NCBI GenBank assembly: GCA_030847615.1
Contig: JAUMIR010000001.1
Coordinates: forward strand, 378,430,687 to 378,494,686
Source of the DNA: Gambelia wislizenii
Taxonomy: Eukaryota > Chordata > Lepidosauria > Squamata > Crotaphytidae
Direction of reading: 5' to 3'
DNA length: 64,000 bases
Shown here: positions 21,409 to 32,439 of the stretch, in pieces
Position numbering within the stretch: the first letter of the stretch is position 1
How the letters are laid out: each line of letters begins with the position of its first letter
Notes under the pieces: model-generated
What the model saw: the letters and a program-made list of their open reading frames with translations, nothing else
Databases searched by the model: none
Told to the model about the DNA's origin: nothing
Translations under genes and position numbers: made by a program

Positions 21409-21643
21409 AAATGATGCCCCAGTTTGCATAGGGAAACTTGGATGTACCTTTCAATGGTGAAGAACACTGCCTGCCCCCAAATCTGAAAATGTCTCTCACC
21501 AATTTTGGGAACCACAATTCTTATGACTCCTAGGAGGCATTCCCCAAATTGGTGAAATATATTTTCAGGCATGGGGGAAGAGTGTGTTCTTCACTATTTA
21601 AAGGGGCATCCAGGTTTTCCTATGCAATCTGGGCATCATTTCT
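21409..21643. repeat. Imperfect inverted repeat, about 100-bp arms
   Basis: The left arm 21409-21510 (gaaatgatgccccagtttgcat... to ...accaattttggga) pairs with the right arm 21542-21643 (ccccaaattggtg... to ...gcaatctgggcatcatttc), with a spacer of about 30 bases. Frames on opposite strands therefore encode similar peptides. It could be a fold-back element or an RNA hairpin. No target duplication was identified. Confidence 0.7.
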
Positions 21644-22450
21644 TGATGAGCCATGTTTCCTGATGCCAGGGATGTTAATTAGCCTGATTCATAACGGCCA
21701 CAGAAGGATAATTGGATTTAACTTTCCAAATTCCCTTCCCATCTTACCATCATCACCACTCCCTATTGAAGAAATTAGTACCACCAAAGCAGGGGTTGGT
21801 TACTGACCAGAGTTGGTAGCCACAGATTCTGGAGAGCTGCTCCCTCATTTCTACCACTGCCCCCCCATTTGCTTGTGGTTTGCTTCAAAATGGCTCATAG
21901 TGACCCACAAACCCTCTTGGACACATTATGGACTATTTTGCTTCAATCAGGGGCATTCTTTCCCCTTTGTCTTTGGTATCCTATCTGGACTTTTTCTAAA
22001 CAGAACATTATGTTCCAGTTACTTCCTGTTTGTGAAGGAAAATATTCTCTAAATGTACCTTAAAAATGGTAAAGAGCCCCTAAAAGACCTGAAAATGTAA
22101 CGAAATAGCTCACACCAACCCCGTAGTCCAAGGCTACCATAGGTCTTATTGGAGTAAAAATGTTTTTGAAGTGGGAGGGGCACAGAGACCCTTGAGGGCA
22201 CACAACAGCCTCAGGGTGTATGCAGTCCAAAGGACAGAGTGTGCCTAACCCTGCACTAAAATATAAGCACATTTGTACATGTATCAGAATGTTTCATGGT
22301 TCTACTGTGTGGCTCAGTAGGAAGCTTCAGGTAGAATAGCACTTATGCAAGCAATACATCAATCTTAATGAATGCCCATATTTCTAGAAAAAGAGGTCCA
22401 ATATGTCTTACCTTTATTGCACTATTGGCTGTCCCAAGATTTCATTGGAG
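21644..22450. other. No gene recognised
   Basis: Nothing assigned. A CpG-poor, average-composition stretch with short frames only. Confidence 0.4.
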
Positions 22451-22970
22451 GTCTCTCTCTCTCTATCTCTCTGGCTTTTCTTCGCAAACAAAGATTCAGG
22501 AAGGACTCATCCCATGCTTTCTGCAAGTGCGCTGATTACTGAAAAGGCCAATCCGAGATTAACAAATCAAGTTGCAGAAAGCACAGCAGAAGGTCTCCTT
22601 AGGTGATGTTTCTGGGTTGTGTTTCTTTCTGCATTGTTGTTTCTCTTCAAGATTTGTTCAGTGTGAGTTCTCAAATAAGGCTGCAGCATTGTGTAGTGTG
22701 TATCTCCATGCCTCCTGATGTGAGGCCAGGGCAGACCATTGTTGGTGATCAATTTGTCCGAGCCTGAGATGTTGTTTCAGGGAGTCTTCAGTATCGCTTT
22801 TTTGGAGTGCCCCTCTTACGCTGACCAGTGGTGAGTTCACCGTAGAGTACTATTTTGGGGAGGCGATGGTCCTCCATCCTAGAAACATGCCCTGCCCAGC
22901 GCAGCTGTGTTCTCAATATCATGGCCTCAATGCTGGTGATCCCTGCTTCCTCAAGGATAGCAACATTCAT

Positions 22971-22977
<7 letters not shown>
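22451..22977 (-). mobile_element. LINE-V 3' fragment (copy E)
   Basis: A (CT)n tail is followed by about 520 bp of the 3' coding region up to ...gcaacattcatcacat, where it is cut off by a (TA)n run. Encoded remnants include MMNVAILEEAGITSIEAMI and LRWAGHVSRMEDHRLPK. Confidence 0.88.

Positions 22978-23004
<27 letters not shown>
22978..23004. repeat. (TA)n microsatellite
   Basis: About 13 TA units at the truncated 5' edge of LINE-V copy E. It may have been the integration target. Confidence 0.95.
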
Positions 23005-23005
<1 letters not shown>

Positions 23006-23279
23006 GGCATTCCATATCAGGTGAGTAGCTTTAATCCCACTATAGTTTTATCATCAGGTTTGTTGCCTTGGGGAGTACTTATGTGTTTTCAGGAACCCAT
23101 GCACTCCATTTTAATATATACGTAATTTACACTAAAAGCAGGACTGTGTATAAAAGGCATATTAAACATGTCCAGGTGAAAAGTAACAGGAATTGATTTA
23201 GAGACAATGCCAGGAAGAAGCCGAATACAAATCAGTTTCAGAGTAACATACTACATAGACTGTGTCTATGTACTTTGAT

Positions 23280-23350
23280 GATGTGCCTGCATGGAAGAGA
23301 TTGGATTAGATGACTTGTGGTCCCTTCCAAGGCTATGATTCTATGATTCA
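23280..23350 (+). mobile_element. CR1 LINE tail fragment
   Basis: gattggattagatgacttgtgg followed by ttccaaggctatgattctatgattc is the extreme 3' end of CR1. Confidence 0.65.
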
Positions 23351-23470
23351 ATGAGCAGAGAAAGATACTGTTATGATATTTATTAGGTATGGTTGTTTAT
23401 TTTGTTGCTCAAAAACCTCCCACCTAATGAGGTGGGGGAGAGTGAAATCTATTCTGCATAGAGAGAGATT

Positions 23471-23756
23471 TAAGGTGTATCTGCCCTACATAGGGACATC
23501 AGTGTCATGGATCCATACATAGTAATCGTAGGATTTGTAGTTTGGTGAGGTACTTTGAATTCCCTGCTACAAAGCTCTAAACCACTCACTGAACTGCTCA
23601 AAGGAATTACTCAGTACATTGTGAATTATAGTTCAAGGAGTAAAATAGAGCTCCTCAGCATATAATTCTGTCATGAAACCATAAATCCCTTGATTCCATG
23701 ACAATTAAAGTAGAATGAAAATTATGTAGCTGTGTAGTGCAAATATACCTTGAGAC
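23471..23756. mobile_element. Degraded hAT-like MITE
   Basis: Ends aaggtgtatctgccctac (23471) and gtagtgcaaatatacctt (to 23756) are imperfect inverted copies. Interior phrases resemble the MITEs at 30106 and 34390 (gatttgtagtttggtgagg; cattaaagta-type near the right end). The superfamily is inferred from similarity only. Confidence 0.45.
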
Positions 23757-24273
23757 TGAAGCAGGTAACATGGCTTTCATATAGGTTATGTGAATGCCCT
23801 GACTTCCTGATTTTTGCTTTGCCTCAGCCATTGCTAGCATTTCAAACATTTGAAATGGAATATGTGTGCACATGCTTTATAAATGGGAGCTTCATTTCTT
23901 TAAAAAGAGGTTTTTGCTAAGGTATTATAAACGTTACAGAAGTCATAGGATATGACAAGAACAAAGCAAAACAAAAGGCAAAAAGGAGACAGTTACATTG
24001 TGGTTGTATCTATTTGTTGAGTGAAAGTAGGGCCTCTAAAATAAAATATTTTTACTTTGTAGATTAAAATGTAAGTGAAATTTATTGCAATGTGGAGGTT
24101 TTCTACATAATTCTTTATAATAACACTTCATGTTTTATTCCTTTTCCATAAACCGAGGAAGAGCCTTGATAAAAATTGCTATGTATGTCCCTGATCTAAC
24201 ATGAAATCCTGCTCCATAAAGCATTAAAGGCTTACACAAAATAGATGTCGTTTAGGAGCTCGAAGGAAGGGCC

Positions 24274-24485
24274 CAGGGCCAGTTTAAGGCACCAGTGGCG
24301 TAAGCATCCGCAGGGGCCCCCATCATTGGGGGGGGCGTTGTAACCCTCCTCCTGCAAAAACATTATTAGTAATAATCTGAATATCCTGTACTGTGAATAG
24401 CTTAGGTTGAGTTAGGTTACATTGACATGAGATAAACATATGCCCCCCCCCCCAAAAAAAATAAAGCATCTTTAAACCGGTCCTG
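24274..24485. mobile_element. hAT-like MITE with 8-bp target duplication
   Basis: Ends CAGGGCCAGTTTAAGG and CTTTAAACCGGTCCTG are inverted copies, and CAGGGCCGG-type ends are usual for hAT elements. Flanks gaagggcc (24266-24273) and gaaaggac (24486-24493) match at 6 of 8 bases. Length is 212 bp with no coding capacity. Confidence 0.65.
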
Positions 24486-24493
24486 GAAAGGAC

Positions 24494-25449
24494 AGAAGAA
24501 AGGGAAAAAGGAAAAGCTAATCCAAAAATTGGAATAGCTGGGGATGCTATGAAACCAAACTCCTGAGGTCATTGTAGTCCAATTAGCAGGACCTGTGGTT
24601 CGCTTCTGAATAATTTAAGCAATATCTTTTTGGAAAAGCAGCATAAATTTGCCCAAGCTAAACCAGATGCCTTGATGACTAACTGTCAACATCTTCCCAG
24701 AACCATATGGACACTAATGCCCACTAACATCAAAGGAGACTTCAAGGTGGTTGATATCAACAATGGCATTATCATGTTCCAGTAATAGTTCCCAATACAA
24801 ATTACATCTATTATCAGGGAATTAACAGAGCCAGAGGCAATTGCCAAAGGCTGCAGATGCCAGCAGCAAAATTCTAAAAAAACTGCTATGTGGAGGTAGC
24901 CAACCCAGCAAAGTAGGAAAGGGCAATTAAGCCAGAAAGACAAGAGGAAGGACAAGAAATGAAATTATAGCAAATTGTCTCATTGACTCAAAGGACACTA
25001 TGAGTTGCAAAGTAATGCCATGCTTTTCCTAAAACAAAACTGGAAAGCTGCTAAAATAGTTTTTAGTTTAAAATCAAGTCAAACAGGCACCTCAAGCTGG
25101 CAAAGTAAGGTTTGGCTAAGTCACACTTGACACACACATATTGCTCAATAACACAACAATTGATCACTTATATGAACACATGTGAATAGCTGTTGTGCAC
25201 TGGAATTATGAAAAAATGCTGTGAATTTACATGCCAGTTCTATTGTAGGGTTGGCTGTACAATAGGTTTTCACTCTCACAAAGTTGAAGTTAAGACTGAT
25301 GAACATGCACATGTGGAAACTGAATTTTAAGAGAGTTACGGGATCTAAAGGGTTGACTTGTTCCATTTACGGCTGGTTTTTTACTTGTTCTCAATGGCTG
25401 AGTCATCAATATGATGTTACAACGGGGGCAGGGGAGGCCGATGCAATTA
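24494..25449. other. No gene recognised
   Basis: Nothing assigned. Frames here are short and lack domains. Confidence 0.4.
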
Positions 25450-25940
25450 CAGCAGACAGGGGAGTCATAGTATCATTCTATTCTGCTTTGGTCACATCTT
25501 ACCTGGAGTGATTTATCCAGTTTTGAGTACCACAGTTTAAGAAGAATATCAACAAGCTGGAACGTATCCAGAGGAGGAGGGATTGGTCTAGAAACCAATC
25601 CTTACAAGGAAAAGTTGAGGGAGCTGGTTATGTTTATCCTGAAGGAGAGCAGAATGAGAGATAATATGATACCCATCTTTCAATATTTGAAGTGCTGCCA
25701 TGTGGAATATGGAGTGAGCTTCTTTCCTGCTGCTGCAGAGGATAGGATATGAACCACTGGGTTCAAATTAGAAGAAAGGAGATTCCAACTAAACATGGTG
25801 ACGGGTGTTCCTAATGATAAAAACTGATCAACAGTGGAATAGATTACCTTGGAGACGGGTGGACTCTGCAAAGATTGAAGCACTGGAAGGAATTGGACTG
25901 AATGGCCCTGTGGGTCTCTTCTATAATACAAGCCTAATTC
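25450..25940 (+). mobile_element. CR1 LINE 3' fragment
   Basis: Degraded reading follows the CR1 RT C terminus: ..ctttggtcacatcttacctgg, gtaccacagtttaagaag and ggaacgtatccagaggagg line up with the 37445-37990 copy. It ends in gaattggactgaatggccc and gtctcttctataatac. Confidence 0.8.
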
Positions 25941-25984
25941 TAATAGAAGAGGTGACCATGGTGAGATATTGCCGAATGAGATCC

Positions 25985-26302
25985 GTCAGATAACAAGCCT
26001 GAGTAACTTTAAAAAAGCACTAAAGACGGATCTCTTTTGGCAGGCCTTTCCTAATTAGATCCCGGCTTCAGGGGATCCTGGCCTCTTTTAGTCCGCTGAC
26101 CATTTATTGTATTTTATTGTATTTATTGTTTTTAAATGTGATTTTAGATCAGTTGGTTTTAATTTATAATTGTTTAATATTTTTTTTATAGGGGAGAGTG
26201 GGGGTGGGGTGGGGGTTGTTGGGGGATTTTATCTGTATTGTATTTAATTTTTGTAAGCCGCCCCGATTGTTTTGACAGAGGGGCGGGGTATAAATAATAA
26301 TA

Positions 26303-26335
<33 letters not shown>
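25985..26335 (+). mobile_element. L2-like LINE 3' end with (TAA/ATT)n tail
   Basis: Coding remnants read SLSNFKKALKTDLFWQAFPN, the end of an L2-type ORF2. An AT-rich 3' UTR follows, then the conserved terminal hairpin region gtaagccgcc...gaggggcggggtataaat. A (TAA)n/(ATT)n repeat closes it. Confidence 0.8.
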
Positions 26336-26336
<1 letters not shown>

Positions 26337-26342
26337 TTCTTC

Positions 26343-26582
26343 CAATGTTGTTGTGTGCCTTCAAGTCATTTCTAACTTATGGTGACCATAAGGCAAACCT
26401 ATCACAGGGTTTTCTTGGCAAGAGTTGTTCAGAGGAGGGATTGTCGTTCCCTTCCTCTGAAGCTCAGAGAGTGTGACTTGCCCAGGGTCACCCAGTGGGT
26501 TTCCATGCCTTTTCAGGGATTTGAACCCTATTCTCCAGAATCCTAGTCCAGCACTGAAACCACTATACCACTATGGCTCATA
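26343..26582 (-). mobile_element. Sauria-type SINE, near full length
   Basis: Read on the minus strand, the head is tRNA-derived: gccatagtggtatagtgg (box A region) and gggttcaaatccctg (box B). The middle keeps ccactgggtgaccctgggca and ctctgaacaactc. The tail, taggtttgcc..tatggtcaccataagtt, is the 3' end shared with BovB. Sauria SINEs are known to borrow BovB machinery through that tail, and BovB is present in this window. Transcription would be by RNA polymerase III from the internal boxes. Confidence 0.88.
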
Positions 26583-27083
26583 CATAAACATATGGCTGAA
26601 TCCTTAAACACATTTACCAGGGAATAAGTCTCATTGAAATAAGCAGGGCTTACTTCTGCATAAACATGATTATAGTTCAAGTAGAATTTTCCCAAGGAGT
26701 GGAAAAACACCATATATATATAATATTAGCAATGATCCATGAAGTATTTCATGATGGTGCCAGTATCCCATATCCTGTATCCCATATTGAAAATCTCATG
26801 GTAAATACCATGGTAATATTTGAGCCATAGGTTTCGAGGTCGTATTTTCTTAAACTATATGTGACATCAGCTTTCAGGAATATTATCATATAGGGCAATA
26901 CAGCATGCAATGATAAATATATCCAGTGAGCCTTCTGTAAGACTAGGCCCAATTTCAAAAGCCCTCTGTAAGGGATAAGTCCAGTCTCTCTAAAAAGAGA
27001 CTTGTCCTTTCCCAGCAGCCAGTAGGAGGCTTATCACATGAAGGAAGTGCAGTGGAAGTGAAGCCTGAGAGCAGTGCATCCCA
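26583..27083. other. Unassigned, with a small hairpin
   Basis: A short hairpin lies near 26970-27012 (ggataagtccagtctct / agagacttgtcc). Otherwise nothing is recognised. Confidence 0.4.
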
Positions 27084-27279
27084 CCTTGCCTTATCACACA
27101 ATGTCAGTGTGTTTCAGCTGTTTACCTGTTCTGATCCAGTGAGAGATGGTGGTAAAGGTAAGTCTTCTTACTAATGGATTTTTCCAGTGAGTAAAAAGAC
27201 TCATGTTTACAACTGTCTCCCATGGGACCGAAACGGGAGAACAGCTGAAACATGCTGACATTATGTGATAAAGCAAGGG
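27084..27279. repeat. Fold-back element with long inverted ends
   Basis: ccttgccttatcacacaatg followed by tcag..gtttcagctgtt on the left is inverted on the right as aacagctgaaac..ctgacattatgtgataaagcaagg. Inner segments also pair (gtaagtcttcttact versus agtaaaaagactcatgtttac). It is probably a MITE; no target duplication was established. Confidence 0.65.
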
Positions 27280-28186
27280 CAACTGTGGAAGGCTAGGTGG
27301 CTGCACTAACCCCCTAGGAGACCTTGGAGTCCACAGCTGCTTCAGCAAAAAATGGGGTATGAGGGCATTTTCATCATGTTTTGGCTTTCAACAAAGTCCT
27401 CTTCTGGGCCTACATTGGCCCAGGGGGCTGGCAAAATGTGGTGGGAATGCACCTCACACACCCCAGTGGACATTTTGGAACATTTCAGGGCAAAAAACGT
27501 TTTTAAAATTTACAAAAATGGTTTTTAACACCTGGATGACACACAGCATCCCCAGAAGTGGTGGAATCCACACACTTTAGAGCACATTTGGGTTCATTCT
27601 TCAGCAACTCCCCCCCCCCAAAAAATTGACCCCCCATGGGGCTCTGGCAGCTACAAAAATGGTACTGGAGGTCACATGCAGCCTGTGGTCTATGCTTTAC
27701 CCACCCCTGTATTAAGTAAAGAGGAAGGGAGGAGCCAATGTGTAGCTATGGGGGGCGGTAAAAGGAAGGAATTACCCTGCCATAAGAATTCTCCCCATCA
27801 GTGAAATTTGCCTTCAATCTCCAAATATCTAGTATCGCAGAGAGTGAAATATTAAAAATCATTTACACCAAGAACTCTTAAATTTGCTATGTTTTTATTC
27901 CCTTGGGGACTTGCCTGCCCCTTTTCTTTGGATGTTAACACTGTAACTCTAAAAGTTGAAATTTTATGTTACTTACTGAAATACTAGAGATGTGAAAACT
28001 GAAGGAAAGGTTCATACAGGTGTGTGAAATCTTATGATGGTAATGCCTCATTTTACCCCTGGTGCAGTTACACTACAGGATGGTGGGAGAGAAAGGGGTG
28101 GGCTCACCTGGTTTTGGCTCTAGCCTCATACATTGCTAGCCCTGGCCAGATTACCTCCATGGATATGAAACCCAAAAGAAAAAAAA
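27280..28186. other. No gene recognised
   Basis: Nothing assigned beyond a C-run near 27610. Confidence 0.4.
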
Positions 28187-28187
28187 G

Positions 28188-28227
<40 letters not shown>

Positions 28228-28228
28228 C
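28187..28228. repeat. (CA)n(TA)n compound microsatellite
   Basis: About 13 CA units run directly into about 6 TA units. Confidence 0.95.
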
Positions 28229-28559
28229 TGCACACTCTTGAAATGCATGAATTATCACACAATTCAACATTAATAATTAATTGAGCAATGTTCCAGACAC
28301 TCAGCGCTGCTGGGGGCCGGTTCCACGACAGGAAAAAGTTTGCGAGATTCCGGATTACCGTTCTTTTGCAACAGGAGCGCATAAATCACACGAATTCTGG
28401 CTTATTCGGAAGATGCAGCCTGATGCAGCCGGTTTCGGTTTTTCTTAGTTTACACAGGCAAAGGTGTGTGGGGAGATCGTCTCCAGATGATTAAAGCCAG
28501 GCAGGAGGCAGGGAGGGAGCAAGGAGGGGGCCATGGAAACCATAAATAATGAGAGGAGG

Positions 28560-28940
28560 AAACACACAAACAAACAAAAGATTGAAAGAGTGATCTGTCA
28601 ACTTCCCCCGTCTTCCCCTGGAAAGGCTTCTGTAAAGAAAGGAGTGAATGAAAGGACAAACAAGCAAAAGTATGGTGGAGCGATCTCCTTCCCTTCCCTT
28701 CACGCACGCACAGACAAACACACACCACAGAAGCAGGGGCTAGCCCTGCCTCCGAAGCCTTGAATAAAGGCAAGTGAAGGGAAGGGCAAACAAACAAAAG
28801 GACGAACATGTGATTGGCTGTTTCCCCACATACACAAATGCACACACATACACACGGACACACCAGCGAAGCAGGGGTAGTCCCGATCGTCTTCCCAACC
28901 CCCAAAGCCTTCCTTTGAAACAGATAGGAAGGGCTCAGAG
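28560..28940. repeat. Imperfect tandem-like repeat, three degenerate units
   Basis: acaaacaa(a/g)caaaag recurs near 28567, 28655 and 28789, each followed by a gtg(a/g)tc/gatt-type block, a cttccc tract and an aagcaggggctag-like block. Unit spacing is irregular (about 88 and 134). The short frames over it are low-complexity and not called. Confidence 0.45.
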
Positions 28941-29363
28941 CTGATTTTCCAAAGTGGGCTGCAAGCAGAAGAAGGGTGAATTTCCTCTCTCCAACCCCTC
29001 AGTCTATTCGATAAAGCACAATGTTCACTCCAACCAATCAGGATTCAGCTCTGCTCACAGTAATTTGAAAAGGTTGATGCCAGTTTACACGATGGTTAGT
29101 TCCCATGACCAATTATGCACATTTTTGTGAACTTAATCAAAAAAGTCTGGAAAACTAGCAAAAGCTGATACTGCACGACTTATGGGGTTTTTGTACCCCC
29201 TCCTTCTGAAAAGGGCACTGTTGCTTCGAAATGCGTGGGGCTTCTTGTCGCATTCTTTGAGGATTTATTTTGCCATGTAAATGACCCCCTGGAGTTCTTC
29301 AGCATGTAAGGATATCACAGAACTCCTCATTCAGTCTCAATGAATCCCTTGGACTCCATTTAC

Positions 29364-29424
29364 ATGTGTGTGTGCGTGTGTGTGTGTGCATGTGTGTGCG
29401 TGTGTGTGCGTGTGTGTGTGTGTA
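29364..29424. repeat. (TG)n microsatellite, interrupted
   Basis: About 30 TG units with GCG interruptions, then a (TATG)n end. It abuts the following SINE. Confidence 0.93.
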
Positions 29425-29625
29425 AGTATGTATGTATGTGCCTTTCAGTCTCCTGTTGACTTATGACACCATGAATTTCACAGGATTTTTCTAGGCAAGG
29501 AGTATTCAGCCATAGTTTGCCATTTCCTTCCTCTGAAATATAGCTCACAGCACCAGCTCCCCCACCCAAGTACTAACCAGGCCTACCCTGCTTAGTTTCT
29601 GGGATAGGTGACATCTATTATCTTC
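29425..29625 (-). mobile_element. 5S-rRNA-derived SINE
   Basis: On the plus strand, cccacccaagtactaaccag followed by gcctaccctgcttagtttctggga is the complement of the 5S rRNA core that carries its internal promoter. On the other side, gcctttcagtctcctgttgacttatgac resembles the BovB-type tail. 5S-headed Sauria SINEs are known in lizards. The 5' head beyond 29625 is lost. Confidence 0.72.
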
Positions 29626-30105
29626 AAGATATTAGGACTCCATTTGAACTCCATTTGAATTTTTTTTATATAGGAATACCATATTTGTCCAGCTTACAAA
29701 AGAGTTCACAATGCAATGTGTGGGAAAGAAGTATGTCAGTCTATGCCAAATTGACCCACTAAAATATTTTAGAGAGCAAATGCATTAGAATATGCCAAAA
29801 TATCAATTCAAATTACCTGAGAGATATGTGTGCAATAATAATTTTAAAAAGAGCAAAAGTGCATGAAATTGAAAGCAGAAAGAAACCATCAGAACAGACT
29901 CCCCGCCCTCCGGATCTTTAAGAATGGTAGATCCGGGGGAGGTGTTTTAATGATGGGCATGATAAAAGTGCATGTGAGAGGGGGAAAGTGGGAGAGGGGG
30001 AGAAAGGTTGAAAAGAAGTCACTGGGGCAGAAAAAATGGTCATGTTCGGTCGTACATTGTCTTGTACCCTTCTTTTAAACACAATTTGGAAGAGAGCTCC
30101 TCTAT

Positions 30106-30330
30106 GCTGCATCTGCACTGTAGGAATAATCCAGTTTCATACCACTTTAACTGCCATGGCTCAATGCTATGGAATGCAGGGATTTGTAGTTTGTTGTGGC
30201 ACCAGAGCTCTCTGACAAAGACAACTAAATATCTCACAAAACTATAGATCCCAGATGTCCCTAGCATTGAGCCATAGCAGTTAAAGTAGTATCAAACTGG
30301 ATTATTTCTGAAGTGCAGATGAAGCCTATC
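30106..30330. mobile_element. Palindromic hAT-like MITE
   Basis: catctgcactg..aataatccagttt at the left and its inverted copy aaactggattatttctgaag followed by tgcagatg at the right make up the ends. Inner blocks actgccatggctcaatgct / agcattgagccatagcagt continue the pairing. This layout is common in reptile genomes; assignment to hAT is inference. Confidence 0.7.
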
Positions 30331-30599
30331 TTTATCAATTGTATGAAGAGGGTGTTTTGTTTTGTTTTGTTTTTAGCATTCCTCATCATCACATTACAAG
30401 TTGCCCCTGACAAAATTTCTTATCAAGGCTGCATGAACCTTAGTTTATGGCAATGAACACATCAACATCCTTCCACTCTGCTGAAGATAAGGGCATGTGC
30501 ATACACAATTATATACCATGTAACATGTTGGATCTGGGCTTCATGTGCTACAATGCTAAATCATTTTGCAAGAGATGGAGGAAAGACTTCTCTGTGCTC

Positions 30600-31180
30600 A
30601 TTTTCTCCACACAAGGGGGCTTACCGGCCTTCGCCGGTGGGCCATGTGAGGCCTGGCCGGCGCCCCTGAGTCCCTCCAAGTGGTGGCCCCTGCAGCAGCA
30701 TGGCCTCACATGCTCAGCAGCCAGGAAGGAGGGTGAGAAAACCCAACCAATCAGGGTCAAGGGGACGGATTTCCAGCTGCCCTTCTGGCGCAGCCGGATG
30801 ACATGGAAGCTGCGCCAGGGCCAGTATAAAAGCCGGCCCTGGCGCAGACTCCTCAGTCCAGCTCCAAGGAACCGAAGACCCTCCCACCCTCCCAGTATGT
30901 ATGTTGGTTTGTGTATTTTGCTTTTTATTTGTTGTAATTTGCTAGGCGAATGGCATGGGCCCTGATCCGGGTAAGCGGAGAATTGAGGGTCTCCGTCAAG
31001 TTCAAGTTCAAGTTCAGGGAGACCCCCTTATTGAATAACAGCTTGTTTGTAGGGGAGGAGGGAGTGTCGAGCAGGGCAGCCTGGCCAAGGCTCTCTCCTC
31101 CAGGATTGGGTTGGTAGCAAACGAAAGCAGACCATTGGCCAACACAGGGTTGGGCAATAAAGGGATCTGGACCCATACGT
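30600..31180 (+). promoter_or_regulatory. GC-rich promoter-like / LTR-like block
   Basis: It has a CCAAT box (aaccaatcaggg, near 30748), a TATA box (cagtataaaagccgg, near 30820), then a GC-rich leader and a tandem gttcaa repeat (31000-31016). An AATAAA lies near 31158, about 340 bases after TATA. The order fits a solo LTR; no second copy or clear TG/CA borders were found. A frame (30447-30965) crosses it but shows no domain. Confidence 0.4.
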
Positions 31181-31239
31181 TTGTGCCAACCATTTGCAGC
31201 CATTAGCAAGTTGTGGCCTTTTTTTTTTTTGGCCAATAT

Positions 31240-32430
31240 TCTTCATACTAATCTATACCTAATCTCTTATGTTTATCTTGTACTCAATACAATTGGTTAA
31301 GACAGCTTGTCACTGTATGTGTTTTTATTATGGGAAGGGAAGAGTCTGGGTCCACAATATTATGTCCTATCCTTTCTTGCTCTTTTCATCTAAATTAAAA
31401 AACAAATCTAATTTAAAAGCCCAAAGATTTTAATCCATACATTGCTCCAGTCCTCTGATCATTCTAGTGAGCATAGATTTAACAAGCAGATCACTACATA
31501 CACACAGACCTCTAATGTATAGAATGGCTTCTTGACCAAGGGTTACAACTGAACTCATTAACCTTAGATTTTATTTTATTTTGGTATGGGATTAAACAGG
31601 AGACTTCATCCCAACTTAACCTGTTTATATTGATTTTACTTTACACTGCCTTGAGATTTTGTGATGTAGAACACGATAGAAATCTTATAATTAATAAAAT
31701 AAGTGATTAAAATAAGCTTGTAGTCCTACCAAGGACCAGGATTCAAGTATTGGATGAACTAGGGCCACAACGTTTCAAAAATTATTACAACAAGATTTGC
31801 AGTGGGGTACATTAATTGTGTAAGAATTCAGTGGGGCTGCAGTTAGCTTGGAATAACTTGCTTCATTCAGCTTCACCAAGAATGACCAAATTAACAACAG
31901 TTTTCAAAGCCACTGTTTTCCTGAACCAAAGAACCTGGGAATGAATGTGGTTAATGTTAAAGTTACAAAATAGACCGTTGTAGTTTTCTGAGCAAAGCCA
32001 TTGATCATTTCTTCTTCATCTTCTTCTTCTTCTGTTTTTCAAAGAGATCACAGGCAATTAACCACTGGTCTCCAATTTGTGTCTTTGAACATACTCCCTG
32101 CTATGAAGAGCAGATATGCTCAAGACATCAAAGGCCATTCTGTTTCATAATAAGTTCCTTATTAATTGCTGGACTGGGCTTGGGTCAGATTTGACTCAGA
32201 TTTAACACAACTGACACCAGCAGATCAGACTTTCAGAAATAAAATTCATGTAGGGGTCTAAGGTCTGTTATTTAGAATCTGACGTAGTAGTATTATATTG
32301 AAATGCCATGCCTGTTATGTGCTATGATTCTTTGATGTGATAAAATGATGGGATAATGCAATTTGAAGAGGAACTGTCTTCCTTTGAGGCAAGGGACATT
32401 TGACATCTATAGGAAGAATGTACCCATGCC
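31240..32430. other. Mostly unassigned; possible L2 tail scrap
   Basis: Near 31645-31700, cactgccttgagattttgtgatg followed by aatta/ataaaa resembles a worn L2-type 3' terminus. Nothing else is recognised. Confidence 0.35.
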
Positions 32431-32439
32431 TTCTATTCC

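Noticed and set aside
28450..28905. 151-codon minus-strand frame rich in Cys and Val
   Set aside because: It follows a CA-rich degenerate repeat; low complexity explains the composition.
29545..29620. Functional 5S rRNA gene
   Set aside because: Only part of the 5S core is present, with several substitutions, joined to a LINE-type tail; it is a SINE remnant.
30447..30965. 172-codon plus-strand frame over the GC-rich block
   Set aside because: It crosses a TATA-containing promoter-like region, has no recognisable domain, and GC-rich sequence leaves frames open by chance.
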